From Candidatus Peribacteria bacterium (GTDB taxonomy: Bacteria; Patescibacteriota; Gracilibacteria; BD1-5; UBA6164): a DNA stretch of 64,000 nucleotides. Below, piece after piece: positions 9,438-20,646 of this stretch (positions are counted from its first letter, which is position 1; each line of letters begins with the position of its first letter). Position numbers and translations under genes: made by a program. Under the pieces are notes generated by a model. The model was not told the DNA's origin. It searched no databases and saw only the letters and a program-made list of their open reading frames with translations. The stretch spans positions 1,054,001 through 1,118,000 of the forward strand of contig CP060226.1 in NCBI GenBank assembly GCA_023898505.1. Reading direction: 5' to 3'.

Positions 9438-9477
9438 AAAAAACCGAGTCCCAAAACTTCGGGACTCGGTTTTTTAT
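9438..9477 (-). terminator. Terminator after the VirB2-like pilin gene
   Basis: AAAAACCGAGTCCC and GGGACTCGGTTTTT arms around an eight-base loop. It lies downstream of the minus-strand gene ending at 9489 and upstream of leuS. Confidence 0.85.
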
Positions 9478-9488
9478 TGATGTAGTTA

Positions 9489-9860
9489 CTATGCAGCTCC
9501 TCCACCAAAGATTTTCGAAACAACGAAGTTGATGATAGAATCAGCCAGGAAGATAACAAGGAGACCAATAACGGCTTGGATAAGAACAGTCTTTCCTTTT
9601 TTCACTTTTTCTTCTTCACCACCAGCAGTGAGGATATTGAAACCTCCCCAAAGAGCGTATACTACAGCAATGAGGTAGAGAAATGCCATAAAGTTACTGA
9701 TAAGAGATTGTACTGCGCTATCTGCAGACTGGTTTGAACCTCTGAGGTCTTGATCAACATTGTTTTCCCCAAAGTTAATAGCAGCACTTGCAATATGAGT
9801 TTGTGCTACGACAGCAAGACCCATAATTCCTGCTAATGATGTTGTTGCTAATTTTTTCAT
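9489..9860 (-). CDS. VirB2/TrbC-like pilin subunit
   Basis: 123 residues. A signal peptide (KKLATTSLAGIMGLAVVAQ, cleavage near ASAA) is followed by two hydrophobic helices: FMAFLYLIAVVYALWGGFNI and TVLIQAVIGLLVIFLADSII. The linker TAGGEEEKVKKGK is typical of the small TrbC/VirB2-type pilins common in CPR genomes. Type IV secretion/conjugation pilins polymerise at the inner membrane. No secretion ATPase is nearby, so its machinery is unknown. It has its own promoter and terminator, so it is a single-gene unit. Confidence 0.7.
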   Translation of the reverse strand: MKKLATTSLAGIMGLAVVAQTHIASAAINFGENNVDQDLRGSNQSADSAVQSLISNFMAFLYLIAVVYALWGGFNILTAGGEEEKVKKGKTVLIQAVIGLLVIFLADSIINFVVSKIFGGGAA

Positions 9861-9899
9861 GCGTAATATGAAAATTAGAAATGTAAAATATACGAGCGC

Positions 9900-9928
9900 A
9901 TTATATAGAGCCTCAAGACAAAACGCAA
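9900..9928 (-). promoter_or_regulatory. Sigma70-type promoter of the pilin gene
   Basis: On the minus strand TTGCGT and TATAAT are separated by exactly 17 bases, about 40 bases before the pilin ATG. Confidence 0.6.
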
Positions 9929-10013
9929 ATTTTTTTTAAATTTCAATTTATATTGGAAAAACAAAGAGAACTAGATATCATAGGGCACGGTATCTATTTG
10001 TAATCGAAGAAAA

Positions 10014-10562
10014 ATGCAAAGAGAAGAATTATTATCTCAATTACGACAATATGGACTAGAAAATGACGTCCCCAATATCACCGATACCAATGCGAGATTT
10101 TTGCGAGATTTGATTCGTATTCAGGGGACAAAAAGGATGCTTGAAATTGGAACTGCCAATGGCTTTTCTGCAATTCAGTTTGGGATAGAGTTAGAAAAAA
10201 CAGGAGGAAAGCTCTTTACGATTGAGTTTTCCCCCAACTCGTATGAACAAGCCGTTCATAATATATGAGCAGCTGGTCTTGAAAATACAATTCATCCGAT
10301 TTTAGGAAATGCCCTTGATGAAATTCCCGAGCTCACGTGATTCTTTGATTTTGTCTTTATCGATGGCATGAAGCGTCGAAGTCGAGATTTTCTTGAGCTT
10401 GTGTGGGACAAGGTCCCGCAATGATGAATGATTATTATCGATGACGTCATTAAATTTCGAGAGAAGATGGTGGGACTCGACGAATACCTGAAAAAAAATA
10501 CTATTTCCTATAATGTGCTTCCCATCGATCCAGATGATGGAGTGATGATGATGGTGAAATAA
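10014..10562 (+). CDS. SAM-dependent O-methyltransferase, class I
   Basis: 182 residues. Motif I is MLEIGTANGFSAIQFG (SAM binding), followed by KLFTIEFSP (acidic ribose-binding residue) and FDFVFIDGMKRR, as in COG4122 catechol/caffeoyl-CoA-type O-methyltransferases. IIIDDVIKF follows motif IV. Four TGA glycines (HNIGAAG, ELTGFFDF, VPQGGMII, two of them adjacent) restore the frame. Substrate unknown. Confidence 0.8.
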
Positions 10563-10685
10563 TTTTGACTTATCATATAATAAACTTAATATATAGGATA
10601 TGGATACAAATATCATGACATTCCTTGTTCCCCCATACTTTACACCCATAGAAGGATAGTAGAGTTTTTTAGCATATTTCATTGT

Positions 10686-10729
10686 AAGTCTTCTTTCTCT
10701 GCTGTTCGTAGCAAAAAAGAAGACTTTTT
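10686..10729 (+). terminator. Hairpin terminator upstream of proB
   Basis: AAGTCTTCTTT and AAAGAAGACTT arms around a 19-base loop, followed by a short T run. It separates the methyltransferase from the proB remnant. Confidence 0.55.
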
Positions 10730-10754
10730 AATTGTAATATCTAAAAAATAAATT

Positions 10755-11619
10755 ATGAAAGATGTGAACTTGGTAAAAATAGGGAGTGACGGAGTTTCAA
10801 AAGAAAATATAGAGAGAATCCTAAAAGATGCCCAAAAATGGGAGCAAGAAACTTGAGAAAGTTTTGTGTTTTTATCTTCTGGTTCTGTAAAACTCTGAAA
10901 AGAAAAACTAGGGGATACTTCTTTGAGCAAATCAGCTCATTCTTGAATAGGACAAGCCTTGCTTATTAATCTCTTTCAGACCTTGGCTGGTGAGAAAGTC
11001 GTTGCTCAGGTTCTTATCGAGGATTATTTGGATGAAGCCTATATGCAACAAATATTTAAAAGTGATTATGAAAACTTCGAAAGACATTTTAAAAATTTAA
11101 GTTCATTCGTAATATTTGTGAAACATATTTTACGACCTTGTTGATAACGATAGAATAGAGCATTTAGTTTCTGTGATTGCTGAGTATTTACAGAGAGGCG
11201 TTTGGACTGTGGTAAATCATAACGATGCAACCAGTTCTAAGGAGTTATCAGCATTAACTACAAAAACAGATAATGATAAAAATACGATTTTTCTCTGTAA
11301 AAATGTAGAAAAATATAGAGAACAGAAACAAGTGAGAGTAAAAAGAGTGATCTATCTTACGAATACTGATGGTTTGCTTGACGAACAAGAACAAACAGTC
11401 AAGGGATGATATATTAGAGAAAAGAAAAAAGAGGTGTATATGCAATATGTAAAAGAAGAAAAAAGTAGTGTGTGAACTGGATGAATGGGATCAAAGGTAA
11501 GTTGTGCTTATGATATTGTAGCATGAAAGCGGTCAGATGAAGCAATAATAGCCAATGTGAGAAAATGACTTTCTTGTTTGAGGTGAGGTGAGGATTTCAC
11601 TATCTTTAGGGCACAATAA
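10755..11619 (+). pseudogene. proB: Glutamate 5-kinase, frameshifted
   Basis: First enzyme of proline synthesis. The 5' frame reads VKIGSDGVSKENI, SFVFLSSGSVKLG and SAHSGIGQALLINLFQ, matching the amino-acid-kinase fold of ProB. The 3' part, in another frame, reads VVNHNDATSSKEL, TKTDNDKN, IYLTNTDGLLD and SSVGTGGMGSKV, the ProB substrate and nucleotide sites. The connecting stretch around 11085-11150 appears to use a third frame (FIRNICETYFTTLL), so at least two indels are needed. Many TGA glycines occur. Either a recently decayed gene or an assembly error; no proA or proC is nearby. Confidence 0.75.
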
Positions 11620-11689
11620 TCTCATATTAGATTGAAAAATCTAAAAAATAGATACACTAAGTCTAATTTTTAACAACTAAAATTAATGT

Positions 11690-13378
11690 ATGATTCAACT
11701 TTCAAAATTACCATTTAAAACCATGAAAACTGCTCCAAGTGGGAGCGATAATCGTGGAACCAGTTTACTATTACAAGCGGGACTTATCCGTCAGACGATG
11801 GCGGGAGTATATAGCTATACTACGCTCGGGCTTGAAGTGCTTCGTCATATCGAAGTTATGGTTCGTGAAGAGATGAACGCTGCCGGATGTTTTGAAACTC
11901 TAATGCCGTCACTTTCTCCTCGCGAATTATGGGATACGACGGGAAGATGGGACACTATCGATGTGATGTTTCACGTACCTGCAGCCAATGATAAAGAGTA
12001 TGGGTTGAATTCTACGCATGAAGAGATAGTAGTTCCTTTGGTATCAGAATTTATCCAGTCATACAAGGATTTGCCTTCCTGTGTATACCAGATACAAAAT
12101 AAGTTTCGTAATGAAAAGCGTGCAAAATCTGGACTTCTTCGCGGAAGAGAGTTTATCATGAAAGATGCCTATAGTTTTCATGCAAATGATGAGGACTTCA
12201 AAGACTTTTATACCAAGATGACGGAAGTATATATGCGTGTGTTTCATAGGCTTGGACTCGGTGAAGATACAGTGATTGCCGTAGCGGATGGAGGGACATT
12301 TACCGATAAGTATAGTCATGAGTTTCAGGTACGACTTGGGATTTGAGAAGATGAAATTTATAGAGATCCAGAAACGGGGACATGTTATAATAAAGAAGTG
12401 GCTCCAGCTATATGTGGTACTGTATTTCATAATGGGGATGAGAAAAAAGAGGAACTGAAAGAAGTTCTTTGAGAGGGGATTATTGGAGTGTATCCACTGG
12501 CAGAGTTGCTGTGAATTCCTGTCGAAAAAACAACAAAGACAATTTTATTTGAAGATGAAACAACCCGTGTGATAGCGGTTGCTATTCGAGGAGATTATGA
12601 TATCAATGAAATAAAGCTGAGGAAGCTAATTTGATGTAGTAGACTCTCGTTACTGTCAGAAGAGAGAGTCAAGGAGGTTACAGGAAGTGTAGTAGGATAT
12701 GCTGGGATGATTGGACTTTCTCCAGAGGTGTTTCAAGTTTGGGATGATTCATGTGAGGGTCGTGTAAATTTTGAGATGTGAGCCAATAAAGAAAACTATC
12801 ATTCTGTTAATGTAAATTTTGGAAGAGATATAGCACTTCCAGAGAAATTTTATGATGTGAAAGAAGTACAACCAGGAGATAAAAACCCAGAAAGCGGAGA
12901 AGTGTATGAAGTATTTAAGGCTTCGGAAGTGGGAAATATCTTTCCACTGGAAACAAAATTTACCAAAGCGTTTGGGGTGAAATATCTCGATGAAAATAAC
13001 GCCGAGCAAATACCAGTTATGGGGTGTTATGGGATTGGGGTTTCTCGTCTCATGGGAGTGATGGCGGAGTATTTTGCAGGAGAAAATGGTATTAATTGGC
13101 CAGAGGGGATTGCTCCAGCGACGCACTACATCATCGTCATGGGAGAAGAAAATATACAGATAGCGATGAAACTCGTTTCAGAGCTTGAAGCTACTGGAAG
13201 CACTTGTATCATCGATGATCGTATGGGAAAGAAGTTTGGATTTGGGCAAAAAGCCATGGATGCTGAGCTCTTAGGGATCCCCAATAGAATCGTCATTTCT
13301 CCAAAAACAATAGAAGCAGGGGGCTATGAATTGGAAACGAGAGATGGAGAAACAAAAATAATTTCATATCCTGTATAA
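11690..13378 (+). CDS. proS: Prolyl-tRNA synthetase, bacterial type
   Basis: Class II synthetase charging tRNA-Pro (562 residues). Motif 2 is visible (FRNEKRAKSGLLRGREFIMK) and motif 3 (MGCYGIGVSRLMGVM). Between them lies the YbaK-like editing insertion (LLGIPVEKTTKTILFED to GYAGMIGLS), as in bacterial-type ProRS. The C-terminal anticodon-binding domain (GSTCIIDDRMGKKFGFGQKA) is complete. Several TGA glycines join the pieces. It follows the proB remnant by about 70 bp. Confidence 0.95.
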
Positions 13379-13450
13379 AATCATCTTCAGATTTTGTCGC
13401 CAAGGGAAATATATGATAAAATTATCTATATATTTTCACTTGGCTTTTTT

Positions 13451-14614
13451 ATGGATAGAGAAGTTTCTCTGGAGATAGCTCAGGAACAGTCATCGATTGA
13501 GGGAATCCTGACTAAAGAAGAGAAAAAGCAATTAAAAAAAGAGGCGATTAAAGAACTCCAAAAAACAGAAAATCAAGATGGAGAAAAGCCGCTTATCAAG
13601 GTAGAGCTTACCAAAGAAGAAAAGGTAAGTATTTTTTTCGATCGTATTGATTTTCTTTCTCTCGATGATGATGGAAAAGAGCGAGTAGCCGTAGATGTAA
13701 AGACTCAGGCAGTCGGAGACAATCTCTACTGGATAGAAGTCGTACTCTCTGCGGTGATTGCAACTCTCGGGCTCCTACAAAACTCCGTTGCCGTGATTAT
13801 CGGAGCCATGCTTATTACCCCACTTCTTCGTCCGATAAATGGAGTTGCCTTTTCTATCGCAAACGGGGGAACAAAGTTTTATTTTAAGGCATTAAAGGTA
13901 TTATTTTACTCTATTTTAGTTTCCATGTTTATTGGCTATGTTGTGAGCTTGATTGCCGGGGTAGCTTCTGAGAATCAAGAGATCTTGTCCCGTACGTCTC
14001 CAAATATTATGGACTTCTTTATTGCGATTTTTTCTGCAGTGATTGCCGTGCTTTCTCTCAGATACTCACGACTTTGAGAAAGTATTGCTGGTGTAGCCAT
14101 GGCAGCTTCTTTGATGCCACCACTCGCGGTTATTGGGATTCAGTTGGCTGAGATGAATTATAGTCTTGTTATCGGAGCATTTTTGTTATTTTTCACGAAT
14201 TTGATTTCTATTATTATGGTGGGGACATTCTTTTTCTGGTTGTATGGATTTAGTCCGCACATCGAAAAAAGACAAAAGTTTATGATTCATATTGTGATAG
14301 GAGTAGCAACCATGATTATTCTCATACTGTTTCCCTTATATCATTCGTTTACCCTCAAACAGGAAGAAAATCTGGTGATTCGTCAGTTGCAAATGATACA
14401 AAAAGAGATCGGAAAGGATATCGATGGATTCGAGATGACCGATATCGTAGTAAAGGAAATACAAGCACAAAAAATCAGCATCAATACTACTGTAAGGATT
14501 CCTGAGGGCTATGATGTTTCTTGACTCATTCAGACAATTCAAGAAAAACTAGAGACTTGAAAACATATTGAACTCGATGTAGATATTATTCGAGGCTATT
14601 CTATTGATTTTTAA
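13451..14614 (+). CDS. DUF389 membrane protein
   Basis: 387 residues. A charged cytoplasmic N-terminus rich in Lys and Glu is followed by the DUF389 core: LQNSVAVIIGAMLITPLLRP, SGIA-like ESIAGVAMAASLMPPLAVIG, and about five to six membrane helices. The C-terminus (VRIPEGYDVSGLIQTIQEK) is soluble. Function of DUF389 is unknown; proposed only as an integral membrane protein. TGA glycines at RLGESIAG, VSGLIQ and LETGKH. I chose the ATG at 13451 after a T-rich leader; an upstream extension lacks a good start. Confidence 0.85.
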
Positions 14615-14663
14615 TTGCGTATCGATACTATCTTGTTATTCATAGAATGTTAGGTGTAGTTCT

Positions 14664-14700
14664 TTGTCATTCTGTCGTGAATCCTCGGGACAGAGTCATT
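14664..14700. repeat. GTCATTC-type repeat, intergenic
   Basis: TTTGTCATTCTGTC and GGGACAGAGTCATT flank GTGAATCCTC. Related to the GTCATTC/GAATGAC repeats near 58262, 58984 and 60362. The 14615-14749 gap holds nothing else I recognise. Confidence 0.45.
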
Positions 14701-14749
14701 ACTCTATATCTTCTATTTTTCTTAAGTTTTCTCCCTTTTTCATAATCCT

Positions 14750-15202
14750 ATGATACGTATTTATATATTTGCAGATTCTCATAAGCACTTTTCCGATGCG
14801 ATGAAGGAGTATGAAAAGCGTCTCGGAAGAGGTGTGGAAGTAGTGTTATTGAGGCCATCAAAATCCAAAGATCCAGCAAGAGTCATCGCGGAAGATACCC
14901 AGATGATGATTCAGAAACTTGAGAAACAAAGTGGCTATACGTTTGTGCTTAATCCTCTGGGAAAAGAGTATAGTACCGAGCAGTTTCAAGAACGTATAGA
15001 ATCACTTAAACAGCACCATGGAAATTTTATATTTGCTATCTGAGGGGCATATGGATTCGATTATACCAAACTCACCCCATATATTTCCGAACAAATCTCT
15101 CTTTCTTTATTTACGATGCCACATAGTTTAGCATTATTAGTACTCTTAGAACAACTCTATCGTATCGATCAGATAACCCAAGGATCAAAATATCATAAGT
15201 AG
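14750..15202 (+). CDS. rlmH: 23S rRNA pseudouridine-1915 N3-methyltransferase
   Basis: SPOUT-class methyltransferase acting on helix 69 of 23S rRNA (150 residues). The SAM-binding knot reads NFIFAIGGAYGFDY, in which the first Gly of GGAYG is the in-frame TGA, and LSLFTMPHSLALLVLLEQLY, RIDQITQGSKYHK closes the protein as in RlmH (xxxGxxYHK). FVLNPLGKEYSTEQF matches the central LDxxGKxxSSExFA segment. Confidence 0.93.
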
Positions 15203-15263
15203 TTGAAAATATCATTTTTCTGAATAGGATGGCAAAAGAATTATTTTACACCTAAGAAGTTAT

Positions 15264-16118
15264 ATGAAAAAAATAGCGTTTACAAAAATGCATGGGACGG
15301 GAAATGACTTTGTGGTGATTGAACAAACAGTATTGTCTGATTTGTGAATAGAATTAGAAGTACAACAAATTGTAAGAATCTGTGATCGCCATTTTGGGGT
15401 CGGGTCTGATGGGATTCTCGTCGTTGGGAAATCAAAACTTGCAGGTGTCGACTATGATTATCGTATGTATAATCCTGATGGAAGTGAAGCAGAGATGTGT
15501 GGGAATGGAATTCGTTGTTATATGAAATATTTGCGTGATAATAAACTCACTACTAAAAAACGTATCAAAGTTCAGACAGGGAAAGGCGTACTTACGATTG
15601 AAATGATGGATTCTGGAATGATTTGTGTGGATATGGGAACACCAATCTTAGATCCAATGTCTATTGGCTTTATTGGGGAACAAAATATTGTTAAAGCACA
15701 TGAACGATTGTTTACTTTTACTCCTGTGAGTATGGGAAATCCCCATGCAGTGGTGTATCTGAAAAGAGGAGAGCTAGAAGATTTTGATATTGCACGCTAT
15801 GGGTCTGCCATAGAAAATATGAGAGAAATGTTTAAAAATAGAACCAATGTAGAGTTTTTAGAAATCCTTTCAGAGACAGAGATCAATATGCGAGTTTGGG
15901 AAAGAGGAGCTGGTGAAACACTTGCCTGTGGTACGGGAGCTTGTGGGGCTGTTGTGGCGTGAATTCTTGATGGATATCTTCGTCCTGGAGTCGATGTGCA
16001 AGTAAACTTAGAGGGGGGAACATTGTACGTTAACTGGTCTGGGAAAAAGAAGGATTCCGTGATACTTACTGGTCCTGCCGAAAATGTATTTGAAGGAAAC
16101 TACTTTTTAGCCGAGTAA
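15264..16118 (+). CDS. dapF: Diaminopimelate epimerase
   Basis: Converts LL- to meso-diaminopimelate for peptidoglycan (and lysine) synthesis; 284 residues. Both catalytic cysteines are in place: EMCGNGIRC (residues near 75) and ETLACGTGACGAVV. FTKMHGTGNDFVVIE opens the protein as usual. TGA glycines at SDLGIELE and VAGILDGY. With alr in the same window, it implies the cell makes at least part of its own wall precursors. Its stop is one base before the next start, so it is cotranscribed with the M3 peptidase. Confidence 0.95.
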
Positions 16119-16119
16119 G

Positions 16120-18144
16120 ATGGAAATACAAAAAAGAATTATTTCAGAACTGAAGAATCCTAAATTTCTAGATTTAGGATTTTTGTATAGTGATGAGGCG
16201 CTAAAAGATGCACTGGTATTATTGAGAGATTTACTCGCTCAGGAGCGACAATCATTTGCGGTGCTTCTCAGAACTCCCAAAGAGGAGATTACCTTTGATA
16301 CTTTTGAAGATGAGGGACTCCTTGATTATTATTGGTCACTTTTGAATCACTTGAAATCGGTAGATGATAGTCCAAAAATCCGAAAGATTATTGAAACCTT
16401 TCGTCCTGAGCTCCAAGAGTTTTCCCATGAAGTTTCTTACAGTAAGCCCTATTATGAGATGCTCGTGTATTGTTTTCACCACACAGATCTGGATAAAGAA
16501 CAGAAGCGTTCCTTGTCTCTCAGAATTGAGCGTTTTGAAAGTAGAGGGATTCATCTGGCAGAGAAAGAGCAAACGGATTTAAAGGATTTAAATCAAGAAC
16601 TTTCTAAATTGGCAGAAACCTTTTCAAATAATATCTTGGATGATGAGGCAGAGTTTGAGTATGTGATCGAGGATGTCGAGAGTATCAAAGAATTACCAGC
16701 AGATATCCTCTCTCAGGCAAAAGGTGCCTATCAGAGTAAATATCCTGACACGAAAAAAGACGCCTATCTTTTTTGAGCAGACCCTAATATGTATAGTGCC
16801 ATTATGAAGTACTGTACAGATAGACAGGTGCGCCATGATATAGAAAGAGCCCACTACCGATTTGCTGCATATGGAAAATACGATAATAGATTGGTGATAC
16901 GTGAAATCCTCGAGAAAAAACAGAAAAAGGCAACTATACTTGGATACCGTCATTATGCAGAACTAAGCTTGCATGATAAGATGGCAGAGAGTCCAGAACA
17001 GGTGGAGTCCCTCCTTCATGATATTGCTCTGAGGGCGCAGAAAAAAGCACAACAAGAACTCGATACTTTGAAAGCGTATTTTCATCTTCAGGAGTTAGAG
17101 ACCTATGATGTCTCGTTTTACTCTCGTAAATATAAAGAAGAAAAGTATGGAATTGATCAAAAGAAACTGAGAGAATATTTTGAATTTGGTTCTGTACTTA
17201 CGTATTTGCATACCTTTGCGTGGAAGTTTCTCTGAGTAGAGCTAAGAAAGATAGATGTCTTGACCTATAGTGATGAAGTAAGGGGCTATGAAGTATGGTA
17301 CGAGTGAGCTCTTGTTTCCTACTATATGCTCGACCCCTTTTACAGAAAGACAAAGCGTTCTGGTGCTTGGGCAGATAGTCTTCGCGGAAGGAGTTATGAG
17401 ATTCCTGCAAGAAAGATTCCCAAACAGATACCCATTATCGTAAATGTTTGTAATTTTAGTAATCCATCAGGAAGCCCAACACTCCTCGATATGTATGATG
17501 TGGAAACGCTGTTTCATGAGTTTGGACATGCGCTTCATGAGATGCTTTCAGAAAGTCAGTATAGTGATTTGAGTGGATTTGAGGTAGAGTGGGATTTTGT
17601 TGAGCTCCCCTCACAACTTCTTGAAAACTGGGTGACGGAGAGAGAAAGTCTGAGTCACTTAGGACAACACTTTCAGACTGGAGATCCACTTCCAGAGGAT
17701 ACTTTGGATACGCTTGAGAAATTATCCACCTATATGACTGGATATGGGACACTGAGACAGTGTGAATTTGCTCTGCTTGATATGTGACTTTATGCTGGTA
17801 AAACCCCAGAGACAGTCACGCACTTAGAACAACAAGTAGAAAAACTAACAAGTGTATATGCTCTTTTACCACGTACGGAGGAGTATGCCATGTACTGTAG
17901 TTTTTCCCATATATTTGGCTGAGGGTATGCTGCAGGCTATTATAGCTATATGTGGGCAGAGATACTTGAAGCGCAGGTATTTGCACAGATTAAACAAGAG
18001 GGGATGTTTCAAAAACAAGTGGGGAAAAAACTGGTGACTAGCATCCTCTGACAAGGAACTCGTAAACCAGCGAAAGAACTATTTTATGATTTCGTGCAGG
18101 AGGATGTCTCGATTGATGCATTTCTGGAGAGGAAAGGAATTTAG
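16120..18144 (+). CDS. M3-family zinc oligopeptidase
   Basis: 674 residues, similar to oligopeptidase A/Dcp-type M3 peptidases that degrade short cytoplasmic peptides. Zinc site HEFGHALHEML with the downstream Glu in FEVEWDFVELPSQ; the C-terminal substrate-binding motif HIFGGGYAAGYYSYMWAEIL is classic. Five or more TGA glycines, one inside GGGYAAG. It starts one base after dapF. Confidence 0.93.
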
Positions 18145-18183
18145 TCTTCACACAAATTTCACATATAAATTGTTGCAAAAGAG

Positions 18184-18217
18184 AAAAATAAGCTACCATT
18201 ATGGTAACTTATTTTTT
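18184..18217 (+). terminator. Terminator after the M3 peptidase
   Basis: AAAATAAGCTACC and GGTAACTTATTTT arms with one mismatch and a five-base loop, followed by T residues. Confidence 0.65.
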
Positions 18218-18229
18218 AAGTATAGAACT

Positions 18230-20530
18230 ATGGGTATAAAAAAGGGGTATTTGAGAATACTGGCTCTGTTACTATTTACTGTGGGGAACTCAGTATTTGC
18301 TGAAGACATTGAAGATACACAAGTAATTGATGAACTCAATAAATCTGAAGCAATCCAACTGGATGAAGGATTTGAACTCCAGTCATTTGGAAGTTGTGAG
18401 GACTTCGAAACGGTTATGGGAGACTATATGAAGTCCTACTGGAAAAATAATCAAAGCCGATATTATCGCGGAGGACCAATTCTGTATATGGAGGATGATA
18501 TGGTGATGGAAAGTGTTGCTGATGTAGAAGAATCAGCTGATAGTTCTCTTCAGTCAAAGGCAGTTTGAGGAGCAGTGGCAAGTGATTATTCTGAGACCAA
18601 TACACAAGTTCAGTGAGTTGATGAGTCAGATATTGTTAAAACAGATGGGAAATATATTTACTATTATAACCAGGAACAAACTTCGGTATATATTATCGAA
18701 GCATTTCCGGTGAGTGAGAAAAAGGTGATAAAAAAGATACAATTGCCAAAAAATATGTATAGCCCTGTATTGTACCTGGGGGAAGATCGCCTGGTAATTG
18801 TCGCTGGTGGATATAGTGACTATAACTATGCTGCAAAGGGATACTGGGTGAATCGCAGTTCAAAAACTTACGCGATCGTGTTTGATACGACAGATGTGAA
18901 AAAGCCAAAGTTACTCAAGCTTTATGTCACTGATGGAAATATGACAAATTCAAGAAAGATAGGGAGATATGTCTATCTTATTAGCACTAATTATTTTAAT
19001 ATCCCGTACTATCGTTTTACCGATGAGTCAGAGATAGAGTTTGATGCGAAGGATCTGATACCAAGAAATATGGATATCTCAAAAACCTCTGTAACGACAA
19101 AACAAAATCTTACCGTGAAGTGAAAGAAATTTCCGTATCATGTGAGTGGGGGGCTGGTAGCTCCATGTAATGAGATTGAGTATATACTCCCAGATGAAGA
19201 AACACTGAAAAAGTATGACATTTCTCCATCGTATAGTATCATTTCTGTTATCGATACGCTCAATACTGGAAATGAAGTGGAGACAAAGGTCATTGCTGGA
19301 AATACTTCAGAAATCTATATGAGTCAGACGGGGCTCTATATGACAGATTATATTTATACTACTAATGATTTTCGTTGTGGTCCAAATATGAGGTGTCTGC
19401 TTCCTTATTATTCAAGGGGAGAAAATACTCTTATTCATAAGTTTGATGTTTCAGGACTACAGATTAACTATGCAGATTCTACGATTATTCCGGGGAATCC
19501 ACTGACACAGTATAGCATGGACGAGTCTGGAGGCTACTTCCGAATTATTACCAAAAAGTGGTCTCCGGAGATGGAAACAGGGCTCTATGTGTTAGATCAT
19601 AACTTAGAGCTGGTGTGAAGTTTGACGGGACTTGGAAAAACAGAAGATTTTAAATCTTCGAGATTTATGGGGGATAAACTGTATCTTGTAACCTTTAAGC
19701 AGGTTGATCCATTTTTTGTCATAGACCTGGCTGATGTAGAAAACCCAAAAGTTCTCGGAGAGTTAAAGATACCAGGATATAGTACCTACTTACATCCGTA
19801 TGATGCAACTCATATCATAGGATTAGGGTATGATACCTTTGAAAATGAGTGGTGAGGAACGCAGAATGGGGGGATGAAACTGGACCTGTACAAAGTACAC
19901 TATGATAGACAGTGTGGAGATACTGATCTGACTACTGAGGAACAAAAGAAGTGTGATACCGGAGACTATACGGGGATTATCATAGAGCAAGTAGCGACCA
20001 AAACTTTTGGAGATGCGGGAAGTTATTCTGAAGCTCTCAATAATCCACGTATGTTTATGTGGAATGCAAACAAACAACTTCTTTTCTTGCCAGCAACGAT
20101 ATACCACAATTATTCTCAAACCGATTACCGTAGAAAGGATTTCTTTAATGGAATGCTTGCTATCCAGATCGATCCATCTACTGGAATCTCCGAACAGTTT
20201 CGTGTCACACATATAGATATGGTGGGAATCGAAGCAAAACGCCTTGAAACTTGTGAGAAATATACGGTTCAAAGTACTAAGGATTGTCATACACTGATTG
20301 GCGGTGGTGAATACTGTGCTCCAAGTAGTGGATATCGTTATGTCCCAAGTTATTGTTATGCGGATAGTGATATAAGTGAGTATATCGCTGCGAATAGTTG
20401 GAATTTTAGAGAAAGCTTTATAGAACGTGCCGTTTGGCTTGATGATGTAGTCTATGGACTTTCGAATGCTCAAATGAGTAGCCACAACATGAATACTTGA
20501 GTGAGCTTATGAAACTTGCTACTAAAGTAA
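18230..20530 (+). CDS. Secreted beta-propeller domain protein
   Basis: 766 residues. A signal peptide (LRILALLLFTVGNSVFA) precedes a PF09826-type beta-propeller. The family hallmark is TNTQVQGVDESDIVKTDGKY, followed by repeated YVYLIST, DRLVIVAGG and LYLVTFKQVDPFFVIDL strands. It has at least six TGA glycines, including QGVDESD and NEWGGTQNGG. The domain is common in secreted archaeal and bacterial proteins; no enzymatic role is known. Paired Cys (CGPNMRC, KYTVQSTKDC) suggest disulfides outside the membrane. Flanked by terminators, so monocistronic. Confidence 0.8.
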
Positions 20531-20534
20531 TACT

Positions 20535-20569
20535 AAAAAATCACTTTACCGACAGTAAAGTGATTTTTT
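20535..20569 (+). terminator. Terminator
   Basis: AAAAAATCACTTTAC and GTAAAGTGATTTTTT arms around a five-base loop, right after the propeller gene. Confidence 0.85.
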
Positions 20570-20646
20570 AATGTCGAACTTTCGTCTCTCTTGTTTTTCC
20601 TTATACTTCACGAGGTTCGTAGTTCTTATAGATAATCTTCACACGC

